Made by a program: the position numbers and the translations under genes
In this document: positions 56,370 to 64,000 of the stretch, in pieces
Layout of the letters: every line of letters starts with the position of its first letter
Position numbering within the stretch: position 1 is the first letter of the stretch
Notes under the pieces: generated by a model
Seen by the model: the letters and a program-made list of their open reading frames with translations, nothing else
Databases searched by the model: none
Told to the model about the DNA's origin: nothing
From: Sodalis ligni
GTDB lineage: Bacteria > Pseudomonadota > Gammaproteobacteria > Enterobacterales > Enterobacteriaceae
Length of the DNA stretch: 64,000 bases
Reading direction: 5' to 3'
Assembly (NCBI RefSeq): GCF_016865525.2
Contig: NZ_CP075169.1
Location: forward strand, 2,604,337-2,668,336

Positions 56370-58163
56370 ATGGCAAAGCTGACCAGCGATTTTTTTGTTG
56401 AGCGCCTGCGGGCCTGGGGCGTGACCCGGATATTCGGCTACCCCGGCGACGGTATTAACGGCGTGCTCGGCGCGCTGCAGCGGGCTGAAAAGCGAGGGCA
56501 GGGCATCGAGTTTATCCAGGTGCGCCATGAAGAGATGGCGGCTTTTATGGCCAGCGCCCATGCCAAGTTTACCGGCCGGCTCGGGGTATGTCTGTCCACC
56601 GGCGGCCCCGGCGCCACCCATCTGCTCACCGGCCTGTACGATGCCAAAATGGATCATGTGCCGGTTCTGGCCATTGCCGGCCAGGCGGAGGCCACCGCCC
56701 GCGGTTCCAATTATCAGCAGGAGCTTAATCTCGATCGGATATTCGCCGATGTGGGCAGTTTTGTCCAGGAGGCCGCTTCTCCCGCCCAACTGCGCCATCT
56801 GACGGATCGCGGCGTGCGCATCGCCGTGGCCCAGAACGGCGTCACGGTGCTGGTGTTGCCCAAGGACGTGCAGGATGAACCTTGGCAGGAGCCGCAGCAG
56901 GCTCATGGTTTTACCCGCTCGGGTCCCGGATATCAGCGGCCGAAAGTGGTGCCTTACGAACAGGATCTGCAGCGGGCGGCTGATGTGTTGAACGCCGGTA
57001 AAAAAGTGGCGATTTTGATTGGCGCCGGCGCGCGCGGGGCGGCGGTGGAAGTGGTGCAGGCCGCCAACCTCCTGGGAGCCGGCGTGGCCAAGGCTTTGCT
57101 GGGCAAAGATGTGCTGCCGGACGATGCGCCTTTCGTCACCGGCTCCATCGGCCTGCTGGGCACCGAACCCTCGTCGGATATGATGAAGGAGTGCGACACG
57201 CTGCTGATGATCGGCACCGGTTTCCCCTGGGCGGAATTCCTGCCGGCGGACGGACAGGCGCGGGCGGTGCAGATTGATATCGATCCGTCGATGCTGGGAC
57301 TGCGTTATCCGGTGGAGGTGAATCTGCACGGGGATGCGGGCGAAACGCTGCGGGCGCTGCTGCCGCTGCTGCGCCATAAAGACGATCGTCGCTGGCAGGA
57401 AAACATCGCGTTGGGCGTCAAAGCCTGGTGGCTGAAGCTGGAAGATCGGGCCATGGCAGAGGCGCATCCCGTCAATCCGCAGCGGGTGGTGTGGGAAATG
57501 TCCCCGCTGTTGCCCGAAAACGCCATCGTCACCTCCGACTCCGGCTCCTGCGCCAACTGGTTCGCCCGGGATTACCGGGTGAAACAGGGCCAGCGGGCGT
57601 CGCTGTCGGGAGGGCTGGCCTGCATGGGGGCGGCGGTGCCTTACGCCATCGCCGCCAAATTCGCCCATCCTTCGTCGCCGGTGGTGGCGCTGGTGGGGGA
57701 CGGCGCCATGCAAATGAATAACATGGCCGAACTTATCACCATCAAGAAATATTGGCAGCGCTGGCAGGATCCGCGGCTGATTGTCTGCGTGTTCAACAAC
57801 GAGGATTTAAATCAGGTCACCTGGTAACAGCGGGTGATAGAGGGCAATCCCCGCTACCCGGCCACCCAATCGGTGCCGGACGTGGGCTATGCCCGCTTTG
57901 CGGAATCACTCGGCCTGAAGGGCATCTTCGTCGACGATCCCGCCAGACTGCATGGCGCCTGGGTGGAAGCCCTGTCCGCCGACCGGCCGGTGGTGCTGGA
58001 GGTCAAAACCGATCCCGAGGTGGCGCCCCTGCCGCCGCACATTACCCTGGAGCAGGCAAAAGCCTTTATGTCTTCCATGGCGAAAGGTGATCGCGGCGCC
58101 GGGAAGGTGATAGCCGATACCGCCCATCAGATTTTGCACGGGATAATGCCGGTCAAGTCTTAA
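56370..58163 (+). pseudogene. Thiamine-diphosphate enzyme (pyruvate oxidase/acetolactate synthase-like) with in-frame stop
   Basis: 598 codons in one frame, interrupted by TAA at 57825-57827 (codon 486). The N-terminal PYR domain has the catalytic Glu in FIQVRHEEMAAF. The central domain binds a nucleotide or FAD ('KKVAILIGAGARGAAVEVVQ'). The C-terminal PP domain has VGDGAMQMNNMAEL and FNNEDLNQVTW, the Mg/ThDP motif. The stop follows directly where relatives continue TWEQR; a GAA-to-TAA change would suffice. The remaining 111 codons match well (QRVIEGNPRYPATQSVPDVG). It decarboxylates a 2-oxo acid. Read-through or separate pieces are unlikely to be active. Confidence 0.87.
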
Positions 58164-58193
58164 TGGTGCATAAATATTTGTAGCGCACCATTA
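58161..58193 (+). terminator. Hairpin overlapping the ThDP-enzyme stop
   Basis: TAATGGTGC (58161-58169) and GCACCATTA (58185-58193) are perfect 9-bp arms with the TAA being the gene's stop codon. A short A/T-rich tail follows, without a long T-run. It may be a weak terminator or a regulator site ahead of the TRAP operon. Confidence 0.45.
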
Positions 58194-58269
58194 AAACTCT
58201 TTATTTCCCTTATGGGACGTATTCCCTATGCTGGATCCATACGCACCGCAACCCAGCAATAGAGGATCG

Positions 58270-59277
58270 ATGATGTCAGCACCCAAGCGTACCTTTGTTC
58301 GCCATGCGCTCCCGGCGCTTTTATTGACAGTCTGCGCCGCCGGCCTGTGGCATCCGTCGCCGGCGCAGGCCGCCGAAACCCTGCGCCTGGCCCATGCCTC
58401 CAGCAGCGACAGCCTGATCAACCAGGCGATGGTGCGCTTTGCCGCCGAGGTGAAAGAGAAAACCAATGACCGGCTGGAAATCCAGATCTTCCCGGACGGC
58501 CAACTGGGGGATGAAGGCGCCATTGCCGATTCAGCCGGCTCCGGCGCCATCGCCATGGGGCTGGGCGGGGTGGTGGACGCCATCGATCCGCGCCTGAACG
58601 CGGTGTCGCTGCCCTTTCTCTTCAAGGATGCCGACGCGGTGCATCATTTCCTGGACAGCGCGGCGGGCAAAAAATTCCTCTCAATGGGTGAGGACCGCGG
58701 CTATGTGATGCTCTCCGCCCTGGACTCCGGCTTTCGCCAGTTCGCCAACAGCAAGAAAGCCATTGTCGAACCCGCCGACCTCGCCGGTTTGAAAATCCGC
58801 ACGCCCCCCAATCCGGTGATCCTCTCCACCATCAAGCAGTTGGGCGGGTTGCCCCAATCCATTCCCTTCGGCGAGGTGTACACCTCTTTGCAATCCGGCG
58901 TAGTGGACGGTATTGAGCCCGAACTGCGGGATTTCAGCGATCAGCGCTGGTACGAAGTGGTTAAGCACGTCTCCATGGCCAACTATATCTGGTCGGCGAA
59001 TTTCTGGTATATGAATAAAACCGCCTACGACGGCCTGGCGGCGGCCGACCGCCAGGCGCTGCAACAGTCCGTGGCCGATACCACCGCCTGGTACCGTGAC
59101 CAGTTGTCCCAGGTCTACGCCAAGCTCACCGAGCAGTTGAAAAGCAAACAGGTGGTGTTTAACGATGTCGACCGGGCGGCGTTCCTGGCCAAGTCCGGTC
59201 CGGTGTACGACCAGTTCTCCAAGACCTGGGGCGCGGACTTTATCAAACAGCTGCGCGCCGACGCCGCGGCCGAGTAA
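58270..59277 (+). CDS. TRAP transporter substrate-binding protein (DctP family)
   Basis: About 335 residues from ATG 58270 (AGAGG upstream; an ATG at 58228 would give a hydrophilic lead). Signal peptide to about AQAAE. Family signatures: 'LRLAHASSSDSLINQAMVRF', 'IQIFPDGQLGDEGAIADS', the carboxylate-binding Arg in 'LAGLKIRTPPNPVI' and the 'IPFGEVYTSLQSGVVDGIEP' block. It binds a small organic acid in the periplasm for the DctQM pair. Confidence 0.92.
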   Translation: MMSAPKRTFVRHALPALLLTVCAAGLWHPSPAQAAETLRLAHASSSDSLINQAMVRFAAEVKEKTNDRLEIQIFPDGQLGDEGAIADSAGSGAIAMGLGGVVDAIDPRLNAVSLPFLFKDADAVHHFLDSAAGKKFLSMGEDRGYVMLSALDSGFRQFANSKKAIVEPADLAGLKIRTPPNPVILSTIKQLGGLPQSIPFGEVYTSLQSGVVDGIEPELRDFSDQRWYEVVKHVSMANYIWSANFWYMNKTAYDGLAAADRQALQQSVADTTAWYRDQLSQVYAKLTEQLKSKQVVFNDVDRAAFLAKSGPVYDQFSKTWGADFIKQLRADAAAE

Positions 59278-59283
59278 CGCATC

Positions 59284-59778
59284 ATGACGACGCTCCATTA
59301 TGCCCGGTCCAGCGGACCGGCCTGGCTCCGGCAGTTGCTGATGTGGGCGGGCTGCCTGCTTTTTTTGCTGACCCTCGGCTCGACGCTGCTGGGTATCGTC
59401 GCCCGCTATTTCGGCTGGAACGGCGTAGAGTGGACCTTCGAGACCGCCGAGATAAGCTTTATCTGGGTCACTTTTATCGGCGCGACGCTGGCGGAACTGC
59501 GCGGGGAAAACGTGCGTTTCACCAGCCTGGTGACGCTCCTTCCCGTTGCGGTTCAACGCGCGCTGGATCTGTTCGCCACGCTGGTGCTGCTGGGATTGAG
59601 CGGCTGGCTGCTGCAAAGCGCCATTCGCGTATTGGACGGCTCGGGCCGGGTGCCGACGCCGGTCATGCGCCTGCCCAGCGGTATTATCACCTTATCGCTG
59701 GTGAGTTTCTCCGCCATGCTGATGTTCGTTTCCCTTTGGCGCATCTGGCACTTTTTCCGTAAGGGAGCGGCTGAATGA
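59284..59778 (+). CDS. TRAP transporter small permease (DctQ family)
   Basis: 164 residues, four membrane helices ('LLMWAGCLLFLLTLGSTLLG', 'EISFIWVTFIGATLAELRGE' which is the family signature, then two more). It starts six bases after the DctP stop and overlaps the DctM start. It joins the large permease to form the sodium-driven importer. Confidence 0.9.
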   Translation: MTTLHYARSSGPAWLRQLLMWAGCLLFLLTLGSTLLGIVARYFGWNGVEWTFETAEISFIWVTFIGATLAELRGENVRFTSLVTLLPVAVQRALDLFATLVLLGLSGWLLQSAIRVLDGSGRVPTPVMRLPSGIITLSLVSFSAMLMFVSLWRIWHFFRKGAAE

Positions 59779-61061
59779 CCGTTATTATCCTTATCGCGGC
59801 GTTCTTGATTTTATTATGCGCCGGCGTCCCCATCGCCTGGTCCATCGCCGGCGGCAGCCTGGCCGCCCTGGCGCTGGGGGATTTCCCCATGCCGCCTACC
59901 TGGCTGGCGCAGCAGACCATCCGCGGCGCCGACACCGCGTCGCTGATTGCCATTCCGCTGTTTTTGTTCGCCGGCGAACTGATGAACCGCGGCGGGCTGA
60001 CCCATCGCATTATGCGGGTGGCGGAGCATCTGTTTGGTCATTTCCGCGGCGGGCTGGGGTTGGTGAACGTGGCCACCGCCTTTGTCTACGGCGGGCTTAC
60101 CGGCTCCGCCACCGCCGACACCAGCACGGTGGCCAAGGTAATGATCCCCATCATGGAGAAGATGGGGTATCCGCGCGACTTTGCCGCGGCGGTCACCGCC
60201 GCCTCAGGTACCCTGGGTATCGTGGTGCCACCCAGCGTCATCCTGCTGCTGTATGGGGTCCTCACCAATACCTCCATCGGCGGCCTGTTCGTGGCGGGTA
60301 TCGTGCCCGGCTGCCTGCTGGCGCTGGTGTTTATGTTTACCGCCTGGGTCATCGGCGTGCGTGAAAACTTTCCCCGGCTGGAAGGCCGCATCGATTTTCC
60401 GCAGTTTTGGCGCGATCTGTGGCGGGCCTTGCCGGCCATGTGCATGCCGGTCTTCGTGCTCGGCGCCATCGTCGTCGGATTTGTGACCGCCACCGAAGCG
60501 GCCGGATTATCGGTGGTTTATGCGCTGCTGGCGGGCGGGGTATTTTACCGCGAGCTTTCCTGGCGCGATATTATCCCGGCCATCGTCGAATCGGTGGCCA
60601 TCACCGGTTCGGTGATGATTATCATGGCGGTGGCGGTTCCCTTCGGCTGGCTGTTGACGGTGACCCAGGTGCCCCATATGGCGGCCGCATGGATCACCTC
60701 ATTGCACTGTGGTCCGCTGGTGACCGTGCTGCTGGTGATTTTGCTGCTGAAAGTGGTGGGCTTCTGGCTTGACCTGGGGCCGGCCATGATCATCCTGGCG
60801 CCGATCCTGGTGCCTATCGCCAAACAGGCCGGTCTGGCGCCGTACCAGATCGGGCTGATTTTCACCCTGACCCTGGGCTGGGGGCTGTTTACGCCGCCGG
60901 TGGGCAGCAATATCTTCGTGGTGTGCAACGTGGCGAAAATCGATATCGGCCCGGTATCCCGCCGGCTGATCCCTTTCTGGATAGCCACCGCTTTCGCCAT
61001 CGCGCTGCTGGTGCTGTTTCCTTCCTTAACCGAGTGGTTGCCCGCATTGCTGGGTTACTGA
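59775..61061 (+). CDS. TRAP transporter large permease (DctM family)
   Basis: 428 residues with about twelve membrane segments. Recognisable stretches are 'PLFLFAGELMNRGGLTHRIM', 'GLTGSATADTSTVAKVMIPI', 'GTLGIVVPPSVILLLYGVLT' and 'LTPPVGSNIFV'-like 'TPPVGSNIFVVCNVAK'. Together with the DctP and DctQ genes it imports an organic acid in symport with sodium. Intact and with no run change. Confidence 0.93.
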   Translation: MTVIILIAAFLILLCAGVPIAWSIAGGSLAALALGDFPMPPTWLAQQTIRGADTASLIAIPLFLFAGELMNRGGLTHRIMRVAEHLFGHFRGGLGLVNVATAFVYGGLTGSATADTSTVAKVMIPIMEKMGYPRDFAAAVTAASGTLGIVVPPSVILLLYGVLTNTSIGGLFVAGIVPGCLLALVFMFTAWVIGVRENFPRLEGRIDFPQFWRDLWRALPAMCMPVFVLGAIVVGFVTATEAAGLSVVYALLAGGVFYRELSWRDIIPAIVESVAITGSVMIIMAVAVPFGWLLTVTQVPHMAAAWITSLHCGPLVTVLLVILLLKVVGFWLDLGPAMIILAPILVPIAKQAGLAPYQIGLIFTLTLGWGLFTPPVGSNIFVVCNVAKIDIGPVSRRLIPFWIATAFAIALLVLFPSLTEWLPALLGY

Positions 61062-61086
61062 CGCGCTATTTGATACGAGAACCGAC

Positions 61087-62319
61087 ATGACACATTTAGT
61101 GGGTGGAATATCCAGCGCCGGTCGCGCTTTGCCTGAAATCGACGGCCGACCGCTATTGATTGAAAAAGCCGCTGGTCCCTGGCTCTGGGCTCGCGACGGT
61201 CAACGTTATATCGACACCGCCCTGGGCTTCGGCGCCACGCTGCTGGGGCATAACCCGCCGGAAGTCCTGGACGCCCTGCGGCAAACCCAGGAAAAGATGC
61301 TGATGCCCGCTTATTCCCATGGGCTGGAGGAAGAGGCGGCGACGCTGTTAAGCTCGTTTACCGAAGAATTGGACCAGGTTATTTTCGTCAATTCCGGCAG
61401 CGAGGCGGTTCATCTGGCCGCCCGCGCCGCCCGCGCCGCCACCGGCCGCCATAAGGTGGTGAAATTCGCCGCCGGTTATGACGGCTGGTTCGACAGCGTG
61501 GCGTTCGGCAACGCCGGCACGCCGGACGCGGCGATGTCGCAGCCGGCGCGTCCCGAAAAAGAGGGCATGCTGCTGCTGCGCTACAATGATTTCACCGATG
61601 TGGATCGGTTATTCGCCGACCACGGCGATATCGCCGCGCTGATTGTGGAGCCGGTCATGGCCAATGCCGGCTGCATCGAACCGGCGCCCGGCTATTTGCA
61701 GTATCTGGCCGACAGCGCCCATCGCCACGGCGCCCTGGTGATTCTGGATGAAGTGCTGATGGGGTTTCGTCTGCATGCGGGGCTGACCGGACATTTGTTG
61801 GGTATTGACGCCGATTTCGCCACCGTGGGCAAAGCCATCGGCAGCGGCACGGTAGTGGCGGCGCTGTTGGGAAAATCGGCTTATATGTCGGTATTTGAAC
61901 GCGGACTGGCGACGCGGGCCGGCACTTACAGCGGCAATCCGCCGGTGTGCGCGGCGGTGATAGCCACCCTGACAACGCTTAAAAACCGGGATTACCGGCA
62001 ACTGCTGCGTCAGGGGGATGGGCTGCGCCAAAAAATCATCGACGGCTGCCGGGCCCGAGGCACGGCGCTATGCTCCACCGGCTACGGTTCGGTGTTCACG
62101 TTCTGGCGTTCAAATGTGCCGCCGCTGGATTACCGGCAAGCGGCGGCAACGGCGGACAAAGCCTGGAGCCTCAAGCTGCATTTCGCCCTGCGCCGCCGCG
62201 GTATTTTGGTGATGCCCTTTGCCTTCGGCCGCTTTTACCTTTCATTCAGCCACGATGAAGCGGTGCTGGAAACCCTGGCCGCCGCCTGCATTGAGTCGAT
62301 TTCTGAATTATCTGAATAG
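61087..62319 (+). CDS. Class III aminotransferase (glutamate-1-semialdehyde-mutase-like)
   Basis: 410 residues. PLP site: 'DEVLMGFR' (the Asp contacts the ring nitrogen) and the Schiff-base lysine in 'FATVGKAIGSGTVVAALLGK'. Phosphate contacts are in 'NSGSEAVHLAARAARAATGR'. The nearest family is the hemL-like aminomutase/transaminase group, but it sits in a TRAP operon and not with haem genes, so it more likely transaminates an imported oxo or amino acid. Start 26 bases after the permease gene. Confidence 0.87.
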   Translation: MTHLVGGISSAGRALPEIDGRPLLIEKAAGPWLWARDGQRYIDTALGFGATLLGHNPPEVLDALRQTQEKMLMPAYSHGLEEEAATLLSSFTEELDQVIFVNSGSEAVHLAARAARAATGRHKVVKFAAGYDGWFDSVAFGNAGTPDAAMSQPARPEKEGMLLLRYNDFTDVDRLFADHGDIAALIVEPVMANAGCIEPAPGYLQYLADSAHRHGALVILDEVLMGFRLHAGLTGHLLGIDADFATVGKAIGSGTVVAALLGKSAYMSVFERGLATRAGTYSGNPPVCAAVIATLTTLKNRDYRQLLRQGDGLRQKIIDGCRARGTALCSTGYGSVFTFWRSNVPPLDYRQAAATADKAWSLKLHFALRRRGILVMPFAFGRFYLSFSHDEAVLETLAAACIESISELSE

Positions 62320-62398
62320 GTCGCCGCATCACTGTCCCTATCGCGGCGAATACCGGGCAGCCTGGATGGACCGCGGCGTGAAGCCCGCTTTGCGGCGA

Positions 62399-63285
62399 TC
62401 ACCTGACAATCTGAATAGGCCGCGGTATCTCCGCCGCGGGCTGGGAGATAAGCTCGCGGATAAACTGCGCCAGCCGCCGGGTGCCCACATGGGCATCGGC
62501 GGGCAGCAGCAGCGCCAGATCTAGGGGGTTCAGCGCCGGCAGGCGGTCATTTTGTCCTAAGATGCGCCAGTCCGGTGAAATCACCGAGGCCGGCAACACC
62601 GTCAGCGCCGCCCCCACGCGCACCGCGGTTTCCACTCCGGTCAGGTGGGAAGAGGTGCAAACGATGCGCCAGCGCAGCCCGGCCTGGTCCAACGCCGCCA
62701 GCACCTGCGGCCGCGACCGGCAGCCATCGGGGAACAGCACAATCGGCAGCACCGATTGCCGCTCCGGATAGCAATGTGGGGCCGTGCACCAGAGCTGGGC
62801 TTCATGGCGCAGGAACTCCCCTGTTCCTGGCCCGGCTGGCGGGTGACTATCGCCAGATCCAGATGGCCTTCCTCCAGGGATTTTTGCAGCTTGAAGGAGA
62901 AGTCGCTGACGATTTCCACCTGAAGCTGCGGATTGCGCTGGGAGAAGTTCTCAATCAGCGCCGCGCCCACGGTGCCCAGGTAATCATCGGGCATGCCGAT
63001 ACGGATGCGCGTCCTGGCGTCATAACAGCCCAGGGCGGACAGCGCCTCCTCTTCCAGCATCCGCATCTGGCGGGCGTACCCGATGAGTTTTTCACCGGCG
63101 GGCGTGAGGGTGATGCCCTGGCGGGAACGCTCCAGCAGCCGCTGGCCGAGATGTTTCTCCAGCCGGCTGAGCATGATACTCACCGCCGCCTGGGTTTTTC
63201 CCAATTGCTCGGCGGCGGCGGTAAAACTGCCGTGATCGTACACGGCGACAAAGGCGGCAAGGGTATCATTATCGAGATGGCGCAT
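62399..63285 (-). pseudogene. LysR-family regulator, one run contraction
   Basis: Starts at ATG 63285: 'MRHLDNDTLAAFVAVYDHGS', AAEQLGKTQAAVSIMLSRLEKHLG (HTH). The effector domain begins 'RIRIGMPDDYLGTV' and continues through LAIVTRQPGQEQG, then shifts at the C4 (plus strand) of 62818-62821. One more base gives EFLRHEAQLWCTAPHC and the second frame, VLPIVLFPDGCRSRPQVLAA, to 62399: 295 residues. It converges on the TRAP-aminotransferase operon and might govern it, although the usual divergent layout is absent. Confidence 0.85.
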
Positions 63286-63383
63286 AGTGCTTTCCGGTGG
63301 AGAAACAGGCAGTGGAGCAATGCAAGATTTATTCCAAATTCCTCCAGGTAACTCGCCATCCATTCCGGCATGGATGGCGGTGC

Positions 63384-64000
63384 TCACACCGGTGCCGCAA
63401 GCGTTTCATGGGCTCTGCGCGCAAAGGCCTCTCCGCCGGCGTCGAACAGGTGCGCATGGCGCGCCGGGATAAACAGGCCCACCTCATCGTCCAGGCTAAG
63501 CTGCCGCTGCTCGCCGTGGCGCACCACCAGCGTCTCGAAGCCCGGCACGGCGATATAATAATAGGCCGCTTCCCCCAGATGCTCGATATGCTGGATCCTG
63601 CCAGACAACTGCGCCTCCCGCGGAGGGCATAGCTGCAGATGCTCAGGGCGTATGCCGACTTTCACCTCATCCCGCGCGGCGGCGGCGGGGGCGGCCACAT
63701 GCACCCTAACCACCTGCGTTCCCGCCAGCATAACCTGCACGCCTTCCCCGTCGCTGCCGATAAACCGGGCGGGCAGGAAATTCATCTTCGGCGAACCGAT
63801 AAACCCCGCCACGAATTCATTCACCGGATGATGGTAAAGCGTCAGCGGATGTCCCACCTGGGCAATGGAACCCTTGTTCAGCATCGCCGCGCCGCTGTTA
63901 AGCAGTACTATCTTATCCGCCAGCGTCATGGCTTCCACCTGATCGTGGGTCACATAAATCATGCTGTTGCCTAACTGATGGTGCAGCTTGGCTATTTCCA
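63384..64000 (-). CDS. Carbohydrate-type ABC transporter ATP-binding protein (MalK/UgpC group), partial
   Basis: Only the C-terminal part is in the window; the 5' end lies beyond 64000. Visible: the switch-histidine segment '[20 protein letters not shown]', '[30 protein letters not shown]' (the MalK-group junction) and a TOBE/OB regulatory domain ('[12 protein letters not shown]', '[17 protein letters not shown]'). The Walker A and B motifs would be outside the window. Imports a sugar, glycerol phosphate or polyamine-like ligand; undecided. Confidence 0.88.
   Translation of the reverse strand, partial: EIAKLHHQLGNSMIYVTHDQVEAMTLADKIVLLNSGAAMLNKGSIAQVGHPLTLYHHPVNEFVAGFIGSPKMNFLPARFIGSDGEGVQVMLAGTQVVRVHVAAPAAAARDEVKVGIRPEHLQLCPPREAQLSGRIQHIEHLGEAAYYYIAVPGFETLVVRHGEQRQLSLDDEVGLFIPARHAHLFDAGGEAFARRAHETLAAPV

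Noticed and set aside
56352..57713. A 453-codon open frame on the minus strand across the ThDP enzyme gene
   Set aside because: The plus strand encodes well-preserved ThDP-enzyme motifs; the antisense product is rich in His, Arg and Gln, typical of shadow frames.

Overview
The window looks like a chromosomal segment of an Enterobacterales bacterium. The narXL/narK/narGHJI block, ygbA, and NasR with its attenuator leader are laid out as in that order. Short-lived effector-like genes, an IS630 element and many freshly broken genes suggest a host-associated lineage, perhaps Sodalis-like; that placement is inference from gene content only. No rRNA or tRNA gene and no CRISPR array was seen.

Layout. 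0.2-4.5 kb (minus): an operon of a GntR regulator, an SsuABC/TauABC-type ABC importer and a medium-chain dehydrogenase, with three matching palindromes in its promoter region. 4.8-7.1 kb (minus): a GT8 glycosyltransferase and a sugar-lactone-type FAD oxidase. 7.3-11.8 kb (plus): nasR, an ANTAR-type attenuator leader and a frameshifted nirB (nasB) with a fused NirD-like tail. 12.0-16.5 kb (minus): a short IpaH-like leucine-rich-repeat gene and a large broken gene ending in an M91 (NleD-like) zinc metallopeptidase domain. 16.8-28.7 kb: narL, narX (frameshifted), narK, narGHJI, ygbA and a DUF488 gene. 28.8-31.6 kb: a second, more damaged copy of the LRR + M91 pair, split by an IS630 element. 32.2-36.9 kb: a mosaic of foreign fragments (DUF2274, AraC, FAD monooxygenase, siderophore-interacting-protein fragment, DUF1016 fragment, broken integrase). 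37.4-45.5 kb: an RpiR-headed cluster (ureohydrolase, polar amino acid ABC importer, MmgE/PrpD, RidA, M20 deacylase). 45.7-48.7 and 55.1-56.3 kb: copies of an unrecognised protein family with the motif F-R-N-T-S-K-L-G. 48.7-54.8 kb: IclR regulator divergent from a second amino acid importer operon with RidA and a D-threonine-aldolase-like enzyme. 56.4-64 kb: a ThDP enzyme with an internal stop, a TRAP transporter, a class III aminotransferase, a frameshifted LysR gene and the end of a MalK-type ATPase.

How it works together. The nitrate block encodes sensing (NarX/NarL, NasR), nitrate/nitrite exchange (NarK), respiration (NarGHI with chaperone NarJ) and nitrite reduction (NirB). The two ABC operons and the TRAP operon are self-contained uptake-plus-catabolism units for amino-acid-like or organic acid substrates, each with its own regulator.

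Main theme. At least nine genes are broken. Most breaks are one-base (sometimes two-base) length changes in mononucleotide runs, nearly all contractions, and restoring the runs restores the reading frame. An intact paralog nearby keeps runs up to T8. Either these genes are decaying through homopolymer slippage, or the assembly has run-length errors concentrated in them; raw reads would decide.
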